Shown here: in pieces, positions 11,233 to 22,612 of the stretch
Numbering within the stretch: the first letter of the stretch is position 1
Layout: each line of letters opens with the position of its first letter
Assembly (NCBI GenBank): GCA_025531455.1
Contig: JAMYHL010000018.1
Coordinates: forward strand, 186,001-250,000
Direction of reading: 5' to 3'
DNA: 64,000 nucleotides
Origin: Apiotrichum sp. Y4204
Lineage: Eukaryota > Basidiomycota > Tremellomycetes > Trichosporonales > Trichosporonaceae
Translations under genes and position numbers: made by a program
The notes under the pieces: generated by a model
Seen by the model: only the letters and a program-made list of their open reading frames with translations
Told to the model about the DNA's origin: nothing
Database searches by the model: none

Positions 11233-11786
11233 TCAAAGTGTTCCGATGGATATCTGATTGGCAGTGACTGACCAGCTTTGGTGGTGCCGATCGGGCCAAT
11301 CGAGCATGGATGAGGAGCTGCAGACCATGCTCCGCCCTGCCGAGATGCCGCAGTGTCGGACTTTGTTACGGGTTTCGAGGTACTGACGCGTAGACTGACC
11401 ATTACGCGCTTCTCTTCGTCTCGCAATGTGATCTTGATTGGGACTATGATATGGAGAGCCGCCACTGCCTCCATGATCCGGATGAGGGTTATTTGCCCAA
11501 GTCCAAGAAGTGCGGATCATTCTTCTGGCATGTCGTCCATCTGTAGGTTTCGGGGGCTTTGCAAACGTGTTACCATACCTCTGGTGCGGTTTGACTGACG
11601 TTGCTGCCTGGGAACAATCACACGGCCATCAATATCTATGCGGCTTCCTTGTGTGGCAGCGACGTAACCAGCGCAGGTTATCTGTCCCGCCAATTTCCGC
11701 CCATAAACACCAAGAGGCTTGATATCCTCCTTGCCCGCCTCTGTCGGAGCCATCGCCCCCTGTGGCCCGCGGCAATATGGCGACAT
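11233..11786 (-). CDS. Possible small hypothetical protein
   Basis: The minus strand carries an open frame starting MSPYCRGPQGAMAPTEAGKE. A GT-AG intron near 11540 joins it to a second frame (RRMIRTSWTWANNPHPDHGG, then SPYHSPNQDHIARRREARNG) that ends at 11233. A further in-frame 63-nt intron is possible inside the second part. The composition is polar and histidine-rich, with no domain I recognise. It could be a chance frame or a decayed gene. Confidence 0.25.
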
Positions 11787-11991
11787 GGAGATAGCTAAAC
11801 TCTGGGATCCGGGACAGAGGGTTCAGCCCATCTTACCCCGGTTATACGATCATGGCGGCCCGCGATAAGCACACAAATTGCGCAGATCTCTGATAATGCA
11901 GATTGATATGCGATCGAGTCTGTCCCCATTACGCAGCGAGGGTTGTGGGCAGTGCGTTGTGGATCAGCATGCTATCGACGGGTGAGCGGGG

Positions 11992-12801
11992 TTGAGCGCC
12001 TGGAAGCCGGCTTCTCGGCACAGTGGCGGAATGCTACTGAGAGAGAACCAAGCTTCGGTCGCTCGCCACTTCGTACGGCTTGGGCTGTCCCAGCCCCATC
12101 GTCAACAAGTCTGCTCAACGACCAGCGCGACAGTCGACCGCCGCACCCATGTGTTATGTACAGTTTATGACAGCGGAAACTGTAATCATCGTAGACTCCG
12201 CAGGTCTATGGGTTGCAGGTGCCATACACCGTGCACAGTCGTTCTTTGCCACTTCGTTCGTAGCGACGGAGTTAACGGCGACTATTTCCGCTCTTTCAAC
12301 GATGTTCGACCGAACCCACATATGACATTCCACTCAGATTCCCTTGGTGTCCGACCCAGTGGAGTGGGATGGAAAGGCGCATGGCACCAAGATCTCATGG
12401 GCGTAGCAGGTTGTGTACATATGTACGCCGACTGGCAGCCAGAAGGGAGCACAATCGTCAATGGCGACATCGACGTCTGTCGACTTCGACTGGAACCTTT
12501 GGAATGTGTCGACTGGATATCGGGAACAACATTTGATATTGAGGCTACGCTCACGACTTCTAGTTCACGATCGTCGTTCTCCGTGGATCCTACCATCGTG
12601 GTACGTCCGTCAACACCAATGTCTGAAGACGGTTCGACAGCTACGCTGGTCCTACCACCAACCTGCATTAGGAAATCAACGGATGGCATTCAGTCTCGTG
12701 ACACACAGTGTCGAAGCGTCTCGGGGTTGGATCTTGCTGGTATTTTGAGTTCGCAGTCCATAAGACCAAGGCCCGTGCGTGATGTACAGTATATAAGCTG
12801 A
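11992..12801 (+). CDS. Doubtful 269-codon open frame
   Basis: An uninterrupted frame runs from ATG at 11992 to a stop at 12801. The middle part (GAWHQDLMGVAGCVHMYADW) looks more protein-like than the ends. The opposite strand is also partly open here with Ser/Thr-rich composition. No known family is recognised. It may be a real single-exon gene, an exon of an unmodelled gene, or chance in GC-rich DNA. Confidence 0.25.
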   Translation: MSAWKPASRHSGGMLLRENQASVARHFVRLGLSQPHRQQVCSTTSATVDRRTHVLCTVYDSGNCNHRRLRRSMGCRCHTPCTVVLCHFVRSDGVNGDYFRSFNDVRPNPHMTFHSDSLGVRPSGVGWKGAWHQDLMGVAGCVHMYADWQPEGSTIVNGDIDVCRLRLEPLECVDWISGTTFDIEATLTTSSSRSSFSVDPTIVVRPSTPMSEDGSTATLVLPPTCIRKSTDGIQSRDTQCRSVSGLDLAGILSSQSIRPRPVRDVQYIS

Positions 12802-14959
12802 GCTCATCACCTCCAGCCAAAGTCCACCGTTCACGGAAAGTGTTCTGGTGGTAGTCACCCAACTGCCCTCTTCAGACATGGTGCGTTCCGTTTGTTTGGT
12901 TTGTTCGCGCAACTGATGGGAGATGCACCCTGCAGTCCATCAGCCACGGAGGACAGTCATTTGCGATCGCTTGTTTGAGACATCCGCCATTTCGGCCCGT
13001 GAGGGCCAAAGGACCCCGCAGCGGCCCGGTCTCAGGGTGAAGACACAGACAGGCGATAATGGGTTTGGTCAGTTCGGGGTCTTTAGAGTGTCTGTTGATG
13101 CTGAAGCAGTGTCCAAGGCTTTCTCGGACACAGGTGGCAGGTGGGCAGCACGGGCAGGTGCGCAGCACGGGCAGGTGCGCAGGTGGCCATGTGGTGGGTG
13201 CGCGCCAGGCCGCTCCGGAGGAGCAAAGGAGCAAAAGAGCTCAACGTGGCAACGATGGTGCATTCCTCCGCTCCGATTTTTTGCCCACAAAAGGACAACT
13301 TGAGGCCTTGAGGCGGCCTACAACTCGTGCTGTTGTTCCTCAAATGCCGAGGAATGCAGTTCTGATAAAAAGTACGTGAGACTGTGTGCCTCGCAAACCC
13401 CAGTTTCTGGAGACAAACAATATACCAAAGAGCCCCCGAGCTCCAGCTTGCCATCATCCTGAAAAGAACAGAGACTGTCAAACCTTGGACATAGTCTGAA
13501 GGCCTCTCAACATAGGAGGCGAGGGGTCAGGCACCAGAAAGTCACTGTACCAGAGGACGTGGACAAAGACGGTACCCACAAGAGTGCGCAAAAGAGACCG
13601 TGGCCCAAAACACGAGGGGACAAGGGTGCATAGTTGAATGGCATGGACTGGCCCTGCATCTCTTGTCGAACAGTCGCGTTGCGCGAGTGGGCCAGCAATT
13701 GAGAAAGCCCAGGATCAAGACGGGATAGGGGTAATTCTGCCAGCCAGGTGTGCTGGTCAGACCGAATGGAAGTATGTGCCCTAGGTATCAAGTAGCTAGA
13801 TTTGAGTAGCTAACCAGGACGCCCTAGACGGGGGGCCCTGGACAGGAATCGGGGCTCTGATCGTTCTGAAGCCCTGGTGTTTCGCCCCGCACCCTGAGGA
13901 AGCTGCCTAGGTTGGCATGGGCCTTTGGCCGTGGGGCCTTTTGGCCAGAGGTTTGAATCGGCGTCAGCTTTTAACACAGGTGCTTTTGGTCCTGGCTAAA
14001 GGAATGGGGCCCAGGTCGGCACCCGTGGCGCTGGGGGCCTTGTGCCTCGTCCTGATATTCCTTCTCCAGTCGCGCGTCGATCGCGATTCACAGCGCGTCT
14101 TGCTCTCATGCTCCCTTTTTTACCTCTTACACTGTTACGCGTTCGTTGCGAAGAACTTTCCGTCATGTTTCCCCTGAGTCTTCCCGCCCCTCAGTCTTTC
14201 CGCCCCCACTCGGGTATATGCTCCCTTGTCGTAACTTCATGCACCTTGCATCTTGCACCCTGCCTTTACTGTATGTTGCACGCGATTGCACGGGCCGCAC
14301 TGATGATATGCCGAGCAGAGGTGCCCTTCCGCAACTCTCTCTCTGCATCTTCATCAGCGGCGAAAGGCCAGAGGCCGTTGTCCATCATACTTCATCCGAC
14401 ACAGCCCTTCCTTTGAGCTTTGAATCGATTCGGGACATGCAAACTGGTACTCGGTACTCGATTGTGCTTACCCTGTCACCATCCACACAACCCCCTTCCC
14501 TGCGCGCAACGCGCAACACACAGACTCACGGATCACGGTGCATGGCACGCATGGTGCACACATAGTCGCATGTCGCACTCCCCCCGGCTCTCAGGATCCA
14601 TGGATTCAGAGCCAAAATTAACCGTTCCTAGCTTCGGTGGTGCGCGGTGCGTAGTCCTTACACACCTCCCCCGACTAGTTCTGTGATCTGTGTGTATGTG
14701 CTCCGAAATCCCTGACCCGGCCTGACGGATGTGTGGGTCGCTCAGTGGTTACAACTGATTCCTTCTTGTCTCCTCTTTATTCCTCACCTCTCATCCTTTA
14801 TCTTTCATCTCTCATTCCTCTCACCTCGCTCAACGTCCTGTCTAGACCTTGTCATTGAGTTTGCTCTGGTAGCACTCAATACTTAACACACTCATTCAAG
14901 TCAATCTCTTTCGCCTACCGTCCTCACATTCTTTCCTCACGTCCTATTGATCCGCCATC
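12802..14959. other. Intergenic, no supported gene; promoter of the CAP protein at the right end
   Basis: Short imperfect repeats of the type GGGCAGCACGGGCAGGTGCG occur at 13141-13185. The last ~250 nt (14750-14950) are rich in CT runs (TCTCATTCCTCTCACCTC). CT-rich tracts of this kind are common just upstream of start codons in basidiomycetes, so this is probably the promoter and 5' UTR of the CAP gene. I see no other gene. Confidence 0.5.
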
Positions 14960-15943
14960 ATGCGCGCCGCTGTCCTTTTCACCGCTCTCTTCGCTCTTGC
15001 GGCCCCGGCCACAGCGCGCACTCATCGCCGTGCCTGCAAGCCCAAGCATCAAGGCGCCGCCATCGCGTTCTCGAGCCAGGATGCCCAGTCTACTCCGACC
15101 GAGGCACAAACTATCAGCATCCACTCCGTTATCCAGCTGGGGGTTGAGCCGACTCCCTCTAGCTCTGCCGCTGAAACGACCATCGCGACTGATGCCTCGA
15201 CCACCGACCCATCGTCTGACAACACCGATACCCAGTCCCCGACTGAATCCACTTCAAACTCCGAGGCGCCCTCTTCCGCTCAAGAGTCCTCCGCTGCCGA
15301 GTCCACACAGGCCCCCGAGTCCACCCAGGATTCCGAGTCCACAACTACCGAGTCTTCAGAGCCCACGGCCACATCCGCCGATTCTACTACTGCCCCTGTC
15401 CCCACCGGCGATGGGCTCGTCTGGCCCAGTGTATCCGAGGGCGGTGCGACTGGTCCAGAGTACATGGCGAAGGAGATTCTCGACCTTCACAACGTCGAAC
15501 GTGCCATGTTTGGTGCGCCTCCGCTTGAATGGGATCAGTCACTTGCTGAGTTTGCCGCTGGCCACTCGGACGCGTGCGTCTTTCAGCACAGCATCGCGCC
15601 CCCGCGCACGGGCGGTGAGAACATCGCGTCCGCCATCACGCCCACTATGAAGTCTCTCTTCGACATGTGGGCCGCTGAACAGTCCAACTACAACTGGGCA
15701 TCTCCCTCCACCAACGGTATGGACCCGTCACAGCAGATTCTCCACTGGACCCAGATCGTGTGGAAGGGTACGCAAAAGCTGGGCTGTGCCTGGAAGTCGT
15801 GCCCCGACGGTACCGTCTTCTCCGGGTACGACAGCCCTTCGGTCTTCCTCGTCTGCGAATACTTCCCCGCCGGCAACATCGTTGGCGGCACCGAGGCCGA
15901 CACCGCCGAGTTCTTCCGTACAAACGTTGGTCCCAAGGTCTAA
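14960..15943 (+). CDS. Secreted CAP-superfamily (PR-1/SCP-like) protein
   Basis: The single-exon gene encodes 327 residues. A signal peptide is visible (M1 to about A19, hydrophobic LFTALFALAAPATA). A Ser/Thr/Glu-rich, probably O-glycosylated linker covers about residues 50-150 and is followed by a C-terminal CAP domain. Its signatures are present: LDLHNVERAMFGAPPLEWD, the AGHSDAC...QHS histidine region, GENIA with the conserved Glu, HWTQIVWKGTQKLGCAW, and a terminal VCEYFPAGN. The family is secreted or wall-bound. In yeast, Pry-type members bind sterols and fatty acids, and others act in host contact. Sterol export is therefore a reasonable guess for this protein, but is not shown by the sequence. 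The gene converges with the dienelactone hydrolase gene, with 177 nt between the stop codons. Confidence 0.93.
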   Translation: MRAAVLFTALFALAAPATARTHRRACKPKHQGAAIAFSSQDAQSTPTEAQTISIHSVIQLGVEPTPSSSAAETTIATDASTTDPSSDNTDTQSPTESTSNSEAPSSAQESSAAESTQAPESTQDSESTTTESSEPTATSADSTTAPVPTGDGLVWPSVSEGGATGPEYMAKEILDLHNVERAMFGAPPLEWDQSLAEFAAGHSDACVFQHSIAPPRTGGENIASAITPTMKSLFDMWAAEQSNYNWASPSTNGMDPSQQILHWTQIVWKGTQKLGCAWKSCPDGTVFSGYDSPSVFLVCEYFPAGNIVGGTEADTAEFFRTNVGPKV

Positions 15944-16120
15944 GTTTGTTTGGAGAGGTTCATCCTGGCGGCAAATCCTCCAATCTTGTTGAGCTGAGCG
16001 ACAAGTTCTTCATTAACATTCTTTGTGTATTCCATTTTTACGATCATTTTTGGTAGCTCAACTCGGCCATGTCGGGTTGGGAGCAATGCAATGCTTTCCC
16101 TTTCCTGGTCGCCGTGTCTT

Positions 16121-17227
16121 TCACATGAAGAGTTTCTTCTTCAGATACGCGACGGCGAGATCATTTGCTTCCTGGAATGCTGCTTGCATACCTTCGTGTT
16201 CAGCGGGCGGGCGACATCCAAAGCCATGTACTGTGTCTGACAGTTAGCATCAGGTGTCAAAGGTGAAGGCTTACTAGGGAAAAACTTGGACTCCCACTCA
16301 GCTTTGTTGTTCTTTTCGAAGGCTTCCTGCAGTTCTTTGCGGCGATCGGCAGGGATGAATTGACTGGTTTCCAGTAAGAGCCGACGCTTTGAGAGATTGT
16401 CTCTTGCACTCACTCAATGTCCGCCAAGCACCAGAAACTGGGTTTGGTAAAGGCGGCGAACCTCTTCGGCTCCCAAGCAGGATGCATCACGACGGCAGCC
16501 GTGAGCGGGCAGTCGTCACCCTTTGCTAGCAGATAGGTGCACATGGAGCCGCCGCGGCAGTAGCCGACGGACACGAGGTGCGTGTAGCCCTGGGTTTGAA
16601 GGTCCTCAATGGCCTGAGGTAAGTACGTATCAAACACGTACATTAACAGGCGAGCAACATTCAACGCCTCACCTTATCCACAAGCGGGGCCGCTTTCCCG
16701 TCCAGGATGCCAGGCACCAAAGGAAGCATGGGAAGCAGGCGGACCTTATCCCATATCCATCCAGCCCAGGACTGCTTCTCCTTCTCGCCTGGATAGTGTT
16801 CAAGCGAAGGCTCAATGTACGATGAAGGAGCTGGATGAGCTAACTGTGTTAGAGCAAATAAAGCATAGACATTATCCGCGTTGCGCGGCAAGTAGGACGC
16901 AGTTCACCATCAATCGCACGCACGAAGATAGTCAGGAATGTACACATCCACTCCGAGCTTGTCCGCGTAGGTATCAGCCATGAGTTTGACGTTTGGCTGT
17001 TGTTCAGTTCTGGCTTGTTGTCACTGGCTCACAATGGAGAAGCCGAAGATGTCGTACAACATGACCAGAGCGATCTTCTTCTCTCCCGTGGCCGCCGGCG
17101 CTGTGGGCCCCACAAAGTAGCGAGTGACATTGATGCCGTTCTTGCCTGCGAGCTGCATCTCTCCGCGGGGAGTGCCAGACATGACTGTGCCCTGAAGGCA
17201 ACATGCGGAAATGGGAATGAATGTCAT
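16121..17227 (-). CDS. Dienelactone hydrolase family protein (alpha/beta hydrolase)
   Basis: This is a cytosolic alpha/beta hydrolase of the carboxymethylenebutenolidase type, which opens lactone rings. The natural substrate in this fungus is unknown. The N-terminus MTFIPISACCLQGTVMSGTP and the following GEMQLAG match the usual fungal start. The cysteine nucleophile sits in SVGYCRGGSM (the GxCxGG elbow), the acid is probably in ADIDQF, and the histidine is in VHGFGCRPP near the C-terminus, so the triad looks complete. Splicing minus-strand introns near 16990-17033, 16823-16940, 16614-16672, 16371-16420 and 16223-16258 keeps one frame to the stop at 16121-16123. A second in-frame ATG (MSGTPRGEM) lies 15 codons in, but the longer start fits the family better. 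The gene is divergent from RPN13. Confidence 0.9.
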
Positions 17228-17514
17228 GGCCAGTGGTGAGAGAGGTGGTGCTGTAGGTTATGAGGGAATGAAGTGAGTGAAGACGCGAGATCCAAGCTTT
17301 ATACGAGATGTGAGCCTCTTCCCAGTTATTCCATTGTCGTGTCTCGAGCAGTTGACAGTCCAGAAGCCTCTGCCTTTGCCGCTGACGATGAGGCGCGGCC
17401 GGCGCTCGCCGCTGTTATTGATCTCTTCATCGTTACCCGTCTGCCGGGTTCTGGACCAATCTCAACCGGTCTTCCGCGGCATGGTGGCGGTGCCACAAAT
17501 GCCGAGCAAAGAAT

Positions 17515-17520
17515 CACGTG
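17515..17520. promoter_or_regulatory. CACGTG E-box in the RPN13 promoter region
   Basis: A palindromic CACGTG within ATCACGTGAC lies 154 nt upstream of the RPN13 start, in the 446-nt divergent interval shared with the dienelactone hydrolase gene. It is a typical bHLH site. Its use is inferred from position only. Confidence 0.35.
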
Positions 17521-17673
17521 ACAGCCGCCTCTCTTTCAAGGGTTTTAAGTTACGTAATGATCCTCCTACACACGCTGACGTCTGTTCAACCACACATGCA
17601 CGTCGAATGGCGTCGCGGTCACCACCTTGACTTTGTCAACATCACCACCTGCACCTTCATCCCCATCGCCGCC

Positions 17674-18817
17674 ATGTCCGCGATTATCAAGATTCCCGCT
17701 GGCCGCTCGTTCCGCCGCTCCCAGGACTCGAAGTGGGTCGACCCGCAGCCCGAGAAGGGCACGATCGAGATCCGTCCCGACCAGGGCATTGTTTCCTTCC
17801 GTGAGTGCTCAGTGATCATCAATAGGTAAGTGCTAATAGTATCCCAGTTTGGCGCAACCAGGACACCTCCAACGCCGAGGAGGACCTCCTCCTTTTTCCA
17901 GGAGAGGTCAACTTTGAGCGTGTGACCGCCGACAAGACGGGTCGTACGTTTATGCTCAAGTTCAACTCGTCCGACCAGACGCACTTTGTGAGTATCTAGT
18001 TGTGCTCACCTGTGTCCCAACAAACATTACAGATGGAGCTTTGAAGCCTCTCGTATACTGACCTTCAAAGTTCTGGCTTCAGCGCGGTACACTCGGCGAG
18101 CAGGACGCCCGGGCGGCTGTTGACCTTGACCGCATTCTTCAGGACCCTGACTACCGTCTCGGCACAGCACCTATTCCTCCCAACTTCTTCCCCTCGCTCC
18201 ACCCCCCCTCCGGCGATGTCCCGGCTACACCTGCAGCCCCTGAGACCAAGGCTGCTCCCGTCGCTCCTGGGGCCCCTTCGAAGGCCGGCTCATCGACCGC
18301 AACTGCCATTCCGGCTATTCCTCCTCCCCCGTCTGCGCGGTCGGGCGCTGGACCTAGCACCGGCGACCAGAACCAGGACATGGCACGTCTTCTTTTCAAC
18401 TGGGCCGACCAACATTTGCCTATTCCAGAGGATGGTTCGTGTTACCATTGTTTGATCAGAGCTAACAATCTAGAGGAAGCGTCGCTCAACGACATTCTCA
18501 CTCCAGACACCGTGTCCCGACTGCTGAATGAACGTCCGGACCTCGCCTCCACTCTTGCGCCCTTCTTCCCTCCCGACCTGGGCGAAGCGTCCAACCCTGC
18601 TTCTCTTCTCCGCATAGTTGGCACTCCCCAGTTCCGCGACGCGGTGGGCAGCCTTGAAATGGCGTTGCGCAACGGCACCCTTCCCGAAAGCATGATTCCA
18701 TGGATCTCTCCACCCCAGAACTCGGCCTGGAATCTCCGCAACTTCCTGACTGCCCTTCGTGAGGTGCAGGAGGGCGAGAAGAAGGAGGACGATGACAAGA
18801 TGGATACCGACGAGTAG
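17674..18817 (+). CDS. RPN13: 26S proteasome ubiquitin receptor Rpn13/ADRM1
   Basis: Rpn13 sits on the proteasome 19S particle via Rpn2, binds ubiquitin chains and, through its C-terminal DEUBAD domain, recruits the deubiquitinase UCH37. The Pru (ubiquitin-binding) domain is visible at about residues 1-110: IIKIPAGRSFRRSQDSKWVD, KGTIEIRPDQGIVSFLWRNQ, EEDLLLFPGEVNFERV, TFMLKFNS and FWLQRGTLGEQDA. A Pro/Ala linker (about 125-190) leads to a helical C-terminal region (SLNDILTPDTVSRLLNERPD) that fits the DEUBAD domain, followed by an acidic tail ending DKMDTDE. Exons 17674-17800, 17848-17987, 18071-18434 and 18474-18817 sum to 324 codons plus stop, which supports the boundaries. Unlike budding-yeast Rpn13, which lacks the C-terminal domain, this copy is full length. 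Confidence 0.95.
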
Positions 18818-19592
18818 ATGTAGATGGTGTGTAGATGGCCATTGATGTAGGAACAATGTGACGAACGGCCCTGAATGATCTGGTGACCGCAAAGGATCGG
18901 TAACTGACCATGACTACACCGCGATGGCTGCATCGCAAACCTCTAACCCCTCAAAACGTCTACGAAACTGCTTCAAACGGCCTTAGACCTAGTTGTGCTG
19001 ACTGAACAGAGGTCATCGAACAGGCTCAACGGCTACAAGACGATGACCGAACGTTTCCGGAGCCGTCCGCCCCACGAGTAGTCCTTCCCTTGCCGAGGTC
19101 AGCGCTTTTCACTTGAAACTGTCATGTGGATGAGGCTTTCAAGGCCGCTGCAAACTTTTCTCCCTCCTCAGCAACCACTGATGGCGCAGAAACCCCCCGG
19201 CTCACGTCCGTCGCTGACGAGCTGCACGTTTCGAGGGACGAGGAGAGGAACGGTGGGACCGAACTGTTCGGAGGAACAAGCGAGGTTATGGTTCCAGCCG
19301 CGGATCGCAAGGAAAACAGCAATGAACACTTGTTGGGGGAAGGTGTAAGCGAGAGAACGGACGATACGGCAAAACGGTAAACAAGACGAGGAAAGGAATG
19401 ACGACTAACTCGCGGAAGTTCTGCATGTTGGAATACCATCTCACGGTCTAATCGTCAATATTACCCTTTCCCAACGGTGACAAATCTCTGCACTGCAAGC
19501 CTGGCACTCTGAGGGCCCCAGTACAGCGATTATGTCGTACCCATACCCGTACCCATACCCGTACCCATACCCCGACAGGTGAAATTTAGCAC
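18818..19592. other. Interval with an unresolved coding-like stretch and a short repeat
   Basis: The plus strand at about 19126-19380 reads as a polar, acidic, protein-like frame (DEAFKAAANFSPSSATTDGA onward, later VMVPAADRKENSNEH). An upstream ATG at 18922 and frame 19015-19100 also look coding, but I could not find splice sites joining them in frame. It may be a small multi-exon gene I failed to resolve. The 12-bp repeat at 19537-19573 lies near the right edge. Confidence 0.35.
19537..19573. repeat. Telomere-like tandem repeat (GTACCCATACCC)n
   Basis: Three copies of a 12-bp unit, made of two related 6-mers (GTACCC and ATACCC), lie in a row. The opposite strand reads GGGTAT/GGGTAC. It resembles degenerate C-rich telomere sequence but is not a standard fungal telomere unit. 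Confidence 0.85.
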
Positions 19593-19803
19593 TTAGGACT
19601 CGGCGGCCTCTTCCGCTGCCATGTCGGCAACCCAATCGGCGTCGGGCACGTCAGCCCGCTGCCGACAGGACGGTTCTCTCAGCCGCACGCGGATCATAGT
19701 CGAACCGAACGTCGGTCCTCTCTTCCGACAGAAGATGGGTATGTAGGGCATCGTTGTTCCCAGAGCCGCCTGTATCCGGCTCGTTAGTCATTACCCGAGA
19801 CAT
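19593..19803 (-). CDS. Possible 61-residue hypothetical protein
   Basis: If a 25-nt intron (GTAATG donor, CTAAC branch-like sequence, ACAG acceptor) is removed directly after ATG TCT CGG, one frame runs to the TAA at 19593-19595. The product starts MSRAALGTTMPYIPIFCRKR and ends DVPDADWVADMAAEEAAES, an acidic tail. No family is recognised. The very short intron makes the model doubtful; alternatively the second exon belongs to a gene with an unseen upstream exon. Confidence 0.3.
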
Positions 19804-21078
19804 GGGAAAGATTCTGACGCGGAAATGCAACAACAGGCGTGGCTGCGTGGAGCCGTGAAGTGGTGGACGACGTTATCCGCGGCGATTGCCGATTCGACAG
19901 ATGGGGTTTCCTGTATCTTATTATTAATAGAATTGCTGAATGGAAGTGCTGGCGAAGCGAAGGGCTGGGCACACTAGCTGGGCTCAGTCAGTGCCCCCAA
20001 TAACCCCACAGTGGAGCTCCATTGCGTGCACATCACATGTTCTGAGCCCAGGTAGAACTGTGGTGGATCATGGTGGACTGGTTAGTGCCTGGTCCCAGGC
20101 ACTGTGAATAGCAATATATTCTCGGGTCGGAGATCGGATCCCCGCTGATGGTCGTGTCCCGCAGCCCAATGGCCTTGGCTTCTGCGGCGTCATGTTGTGA
20201 CGATTCGATGATTAAATGATTGTGGCTTTCGGAAGTGCCTCCGTCTTTGTAATCACTCCCAGCTGCAGTGATCGGGAAAATCTAGGCCAGGAGAATATGC
20301 GGAATGCAAGAACCCCCACATCCCCCTCTGGGCCCCGCCCGGGCGCCCTTGTCCATTTCATTTCCCAACTAACTGCTGGCTGCCGCGGGGCGGGTGGCCC
20401 ACCTCACCTTTGGATCCTTTAGGCCACTTCCCTGCCTGTCCACCTGATGCCTGAGCATGTCCGAGAAAGGTGGCCATGTATTACCGCTTTAGGCATGGGA
20501 TCTAGCCACCTCCTCATCAATTGATGATGGGGGCGGAGATCGCCGTTTGACGACCACTCCCGTTGGCTGAGTGTGTCCGGCCATGGGCCACAAGCTACCA
20601 TGTAACCCTTGCGGCTACGACCCTTGCGGAATGCTCGGAAGATGACCCCGTGTCGGATTCTGCTGAGGTCAAGGGCAGCGGAGGTGGGCACCAGCAAAGA
20701 GCCCGAGTGAGGACGAGCGGCGGCGTGGCCCCATGTGGGGGGCCGTTCAACCCCGCTCTGAAGGCAGACTATCAACCGACAGCTGACCACGCCATCACGG
20801 CAGCAGCGACGACCCGCGGCTGAGTCGTTCAAGCTAACAAGTAGTCGTGTTCACACGACGCCCATGCCCTAGTGTCGGAAGCCCCGAGAGTGCAACTGCA
20901 AGCAGTGGTGGGGAAAGGTCTGTTGATCTGGTCGATGCTGTTCCCAGAACGTATAAGAAGGACTGAACCTAACCCCGTCAAGCTACCAATCAATAACAGC
21001 AAGGTCCGGATCAACACACCGTCCCAAAGCACTGCTGCATATTATCCTCATACCAATTGACCCGCGGACTCGTGAGCA
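19804..21078. other. Intergenic, no supported gene; MFS promoter at the right end
   Basis: I find no frame with a recognisable family or consistent splicing. The last 200 nt (20880-21078) are expected to hold the promoter and 5' UTR of the MFS transporter. Confidence 0.5.
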
Positions 21079-22612
21079 ATGTCGCTCCCCGACACTGAGG
21101 TAGGCGTTGACGCGCGCCGCGCCGAGCTCGAGAAGGATGGGCGAAACCCCGACCTCCCCCCCAACCACCCGATCAACGCGCTCTCTAACTGGCGCAAGTT
21201 TGGGATTCTCGCCACCCTCTCCTTCTCTGGCTTCCTGGGCCAGTTCTCCGTCGCCATTATCCTTGTCGCGTTCCCGCCCATGAGCATTTCATTCAACCGC
21301 CCCATTGGTGACATTGCAAACACTGTCGGATTCATGCTTCTCGGTATTGCTGTTGGCCCCCTTTTCTGGAACCCTCTGTCGCGGGTGAGTGTGTGGTGTC
21401 GCGTTTTGCTGGGGAGTTCCTAACAATTAGACACTCGGTCGTCGCCCAGTCTATCTTCTTGGCTCGGTGCTCTTCCTGCCCTGCGCAATCTGGATGGCTC
21501 TTTCGCAAAACTATGTTGCCTTTTCTGTCGCACGAGTGTTTGCCGGCCTGACCGCCTCGTTCTCGCAGACTGTCCCGCCTTCCACCGTGTCGGACATTTT
21601 CGTGCCACAAGTCATTGGCTCGAAGATGGCCATGTATGTTGTCGCGATCGTAACTGCGCCCGCCACTGCCCCCTTCTTCTGCGGCCTCATCGTACACTCG
21701 TCCTCGTGGCGCAATCTCTTCTGGTTCATCCTCGGCCTTGGTGGTCTTCAGCTCATCCTCTTCGTCCTTTTGGTCCCAGAGACCCAATGGGTCGAGGACT
21801 CGCCCGCCACGTCCGACAATGAGGCACACGATCCCGAGAAAAGTTCTCGCTCAGAGATTGACGCCCATGGGGAGCACCTCCACTCCGGACATGTTGGCGT
21901 CGCCTGGTACCCCTGGAAGCGTCCTGGAGAGTTCCTCAGCATGTGCCTTGGCCCCATCATCATGCTCAAGTACTTCACCATCCTCGTCCCGTCCTTCTAC
22001 TACGGTCTCTCGTTCGGCTGGCTCGTCGGTATCACCGTCGTCACCCCCCAGACCCTCGGCCCGCCTCCCTACCTCTTCGCTGTCATTCCCCTCGGCTGTG
22101 CCTTCCTCGCCTACGGGATTGGTGCCGTCGCAGGCTTCTGGTGCGGTGGCATTGTCGGTGACAAGACGGTCGCCTACTTTGAGCGCAAGAATGGCACCCG
22201 CCAGCCCGAGGACCGTCTTTGGGCCGTCTTCCCCATGATGCCGCTCATGTTTGCTGCGATGCTCATTATTGCGTTTGCGCTGCACAAGCAGCTGCACTGG
22301 ATTGCCCTCCTCATCGGCGGCGGCCTGTGGTTCTTCAACATCTCCGTCGTGACCGGCCTTCTCCAGACCTACGTCCTCGAGTGCTACCTTCCGCAGGGCA
22401 TGGACTCTATGGCCGTGTTCAACTTCTGGCGTATGCTCTGGGGCTTCGCTGTTCCCTTCTTTGTCTGGAACTGGGGCATCACAAAGGGCTGGCTCGCATC
22501 GTACATTACCCAGGGCGCCCTCTCCGCTGGCCTCGGCACCCTTCTCTGCATGTTCCTCCTCTGGAAGGGCCGCAGCATCCGTGCCGCGCAGAACATGCCC
22601 GCTTGGGATTAA
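21079..22612 (+). CDS. MFS transporter, DHA1-like drug:H+ antiporter type
   Basis: The protein has 495 residues and about 12 membrane segments, so it is a plasma-membrane secondary transporter. The N-terminal cytosolic part (NPDLPPNHPINALSNWRKFG) is typical of fungal DHA1 members. TM1 follows (ATLSFSGFLGQFSVAIILVA). The motif A loop is GPLFWNPLSRTLGRRPVYLL with the conserved GRR. The middle loop between TM6 and TM7 is acidic and His-rich (about residues 235-275). The C-terminal half contains WGFAVPFFVWNWGITKGW. One intron, 21385-21430 (46 nt), restores the frame exactly. The substrate cannot be read from sequence. Relatives export drugs or move polyamines and other small molecules, so this remains open. 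The gene converges with the CNBP/Gis2 gene. Confidence 0.92.

Noticed and set aside
13141..13185. Possible CRISPR-like or minisatellite array (GGGCAGCACGGGCAGGTGCG)
   Set aside because: Only two to three imperfect copies without spacers. This is a eukaryotic genome and the pattern is a simple short duplication.
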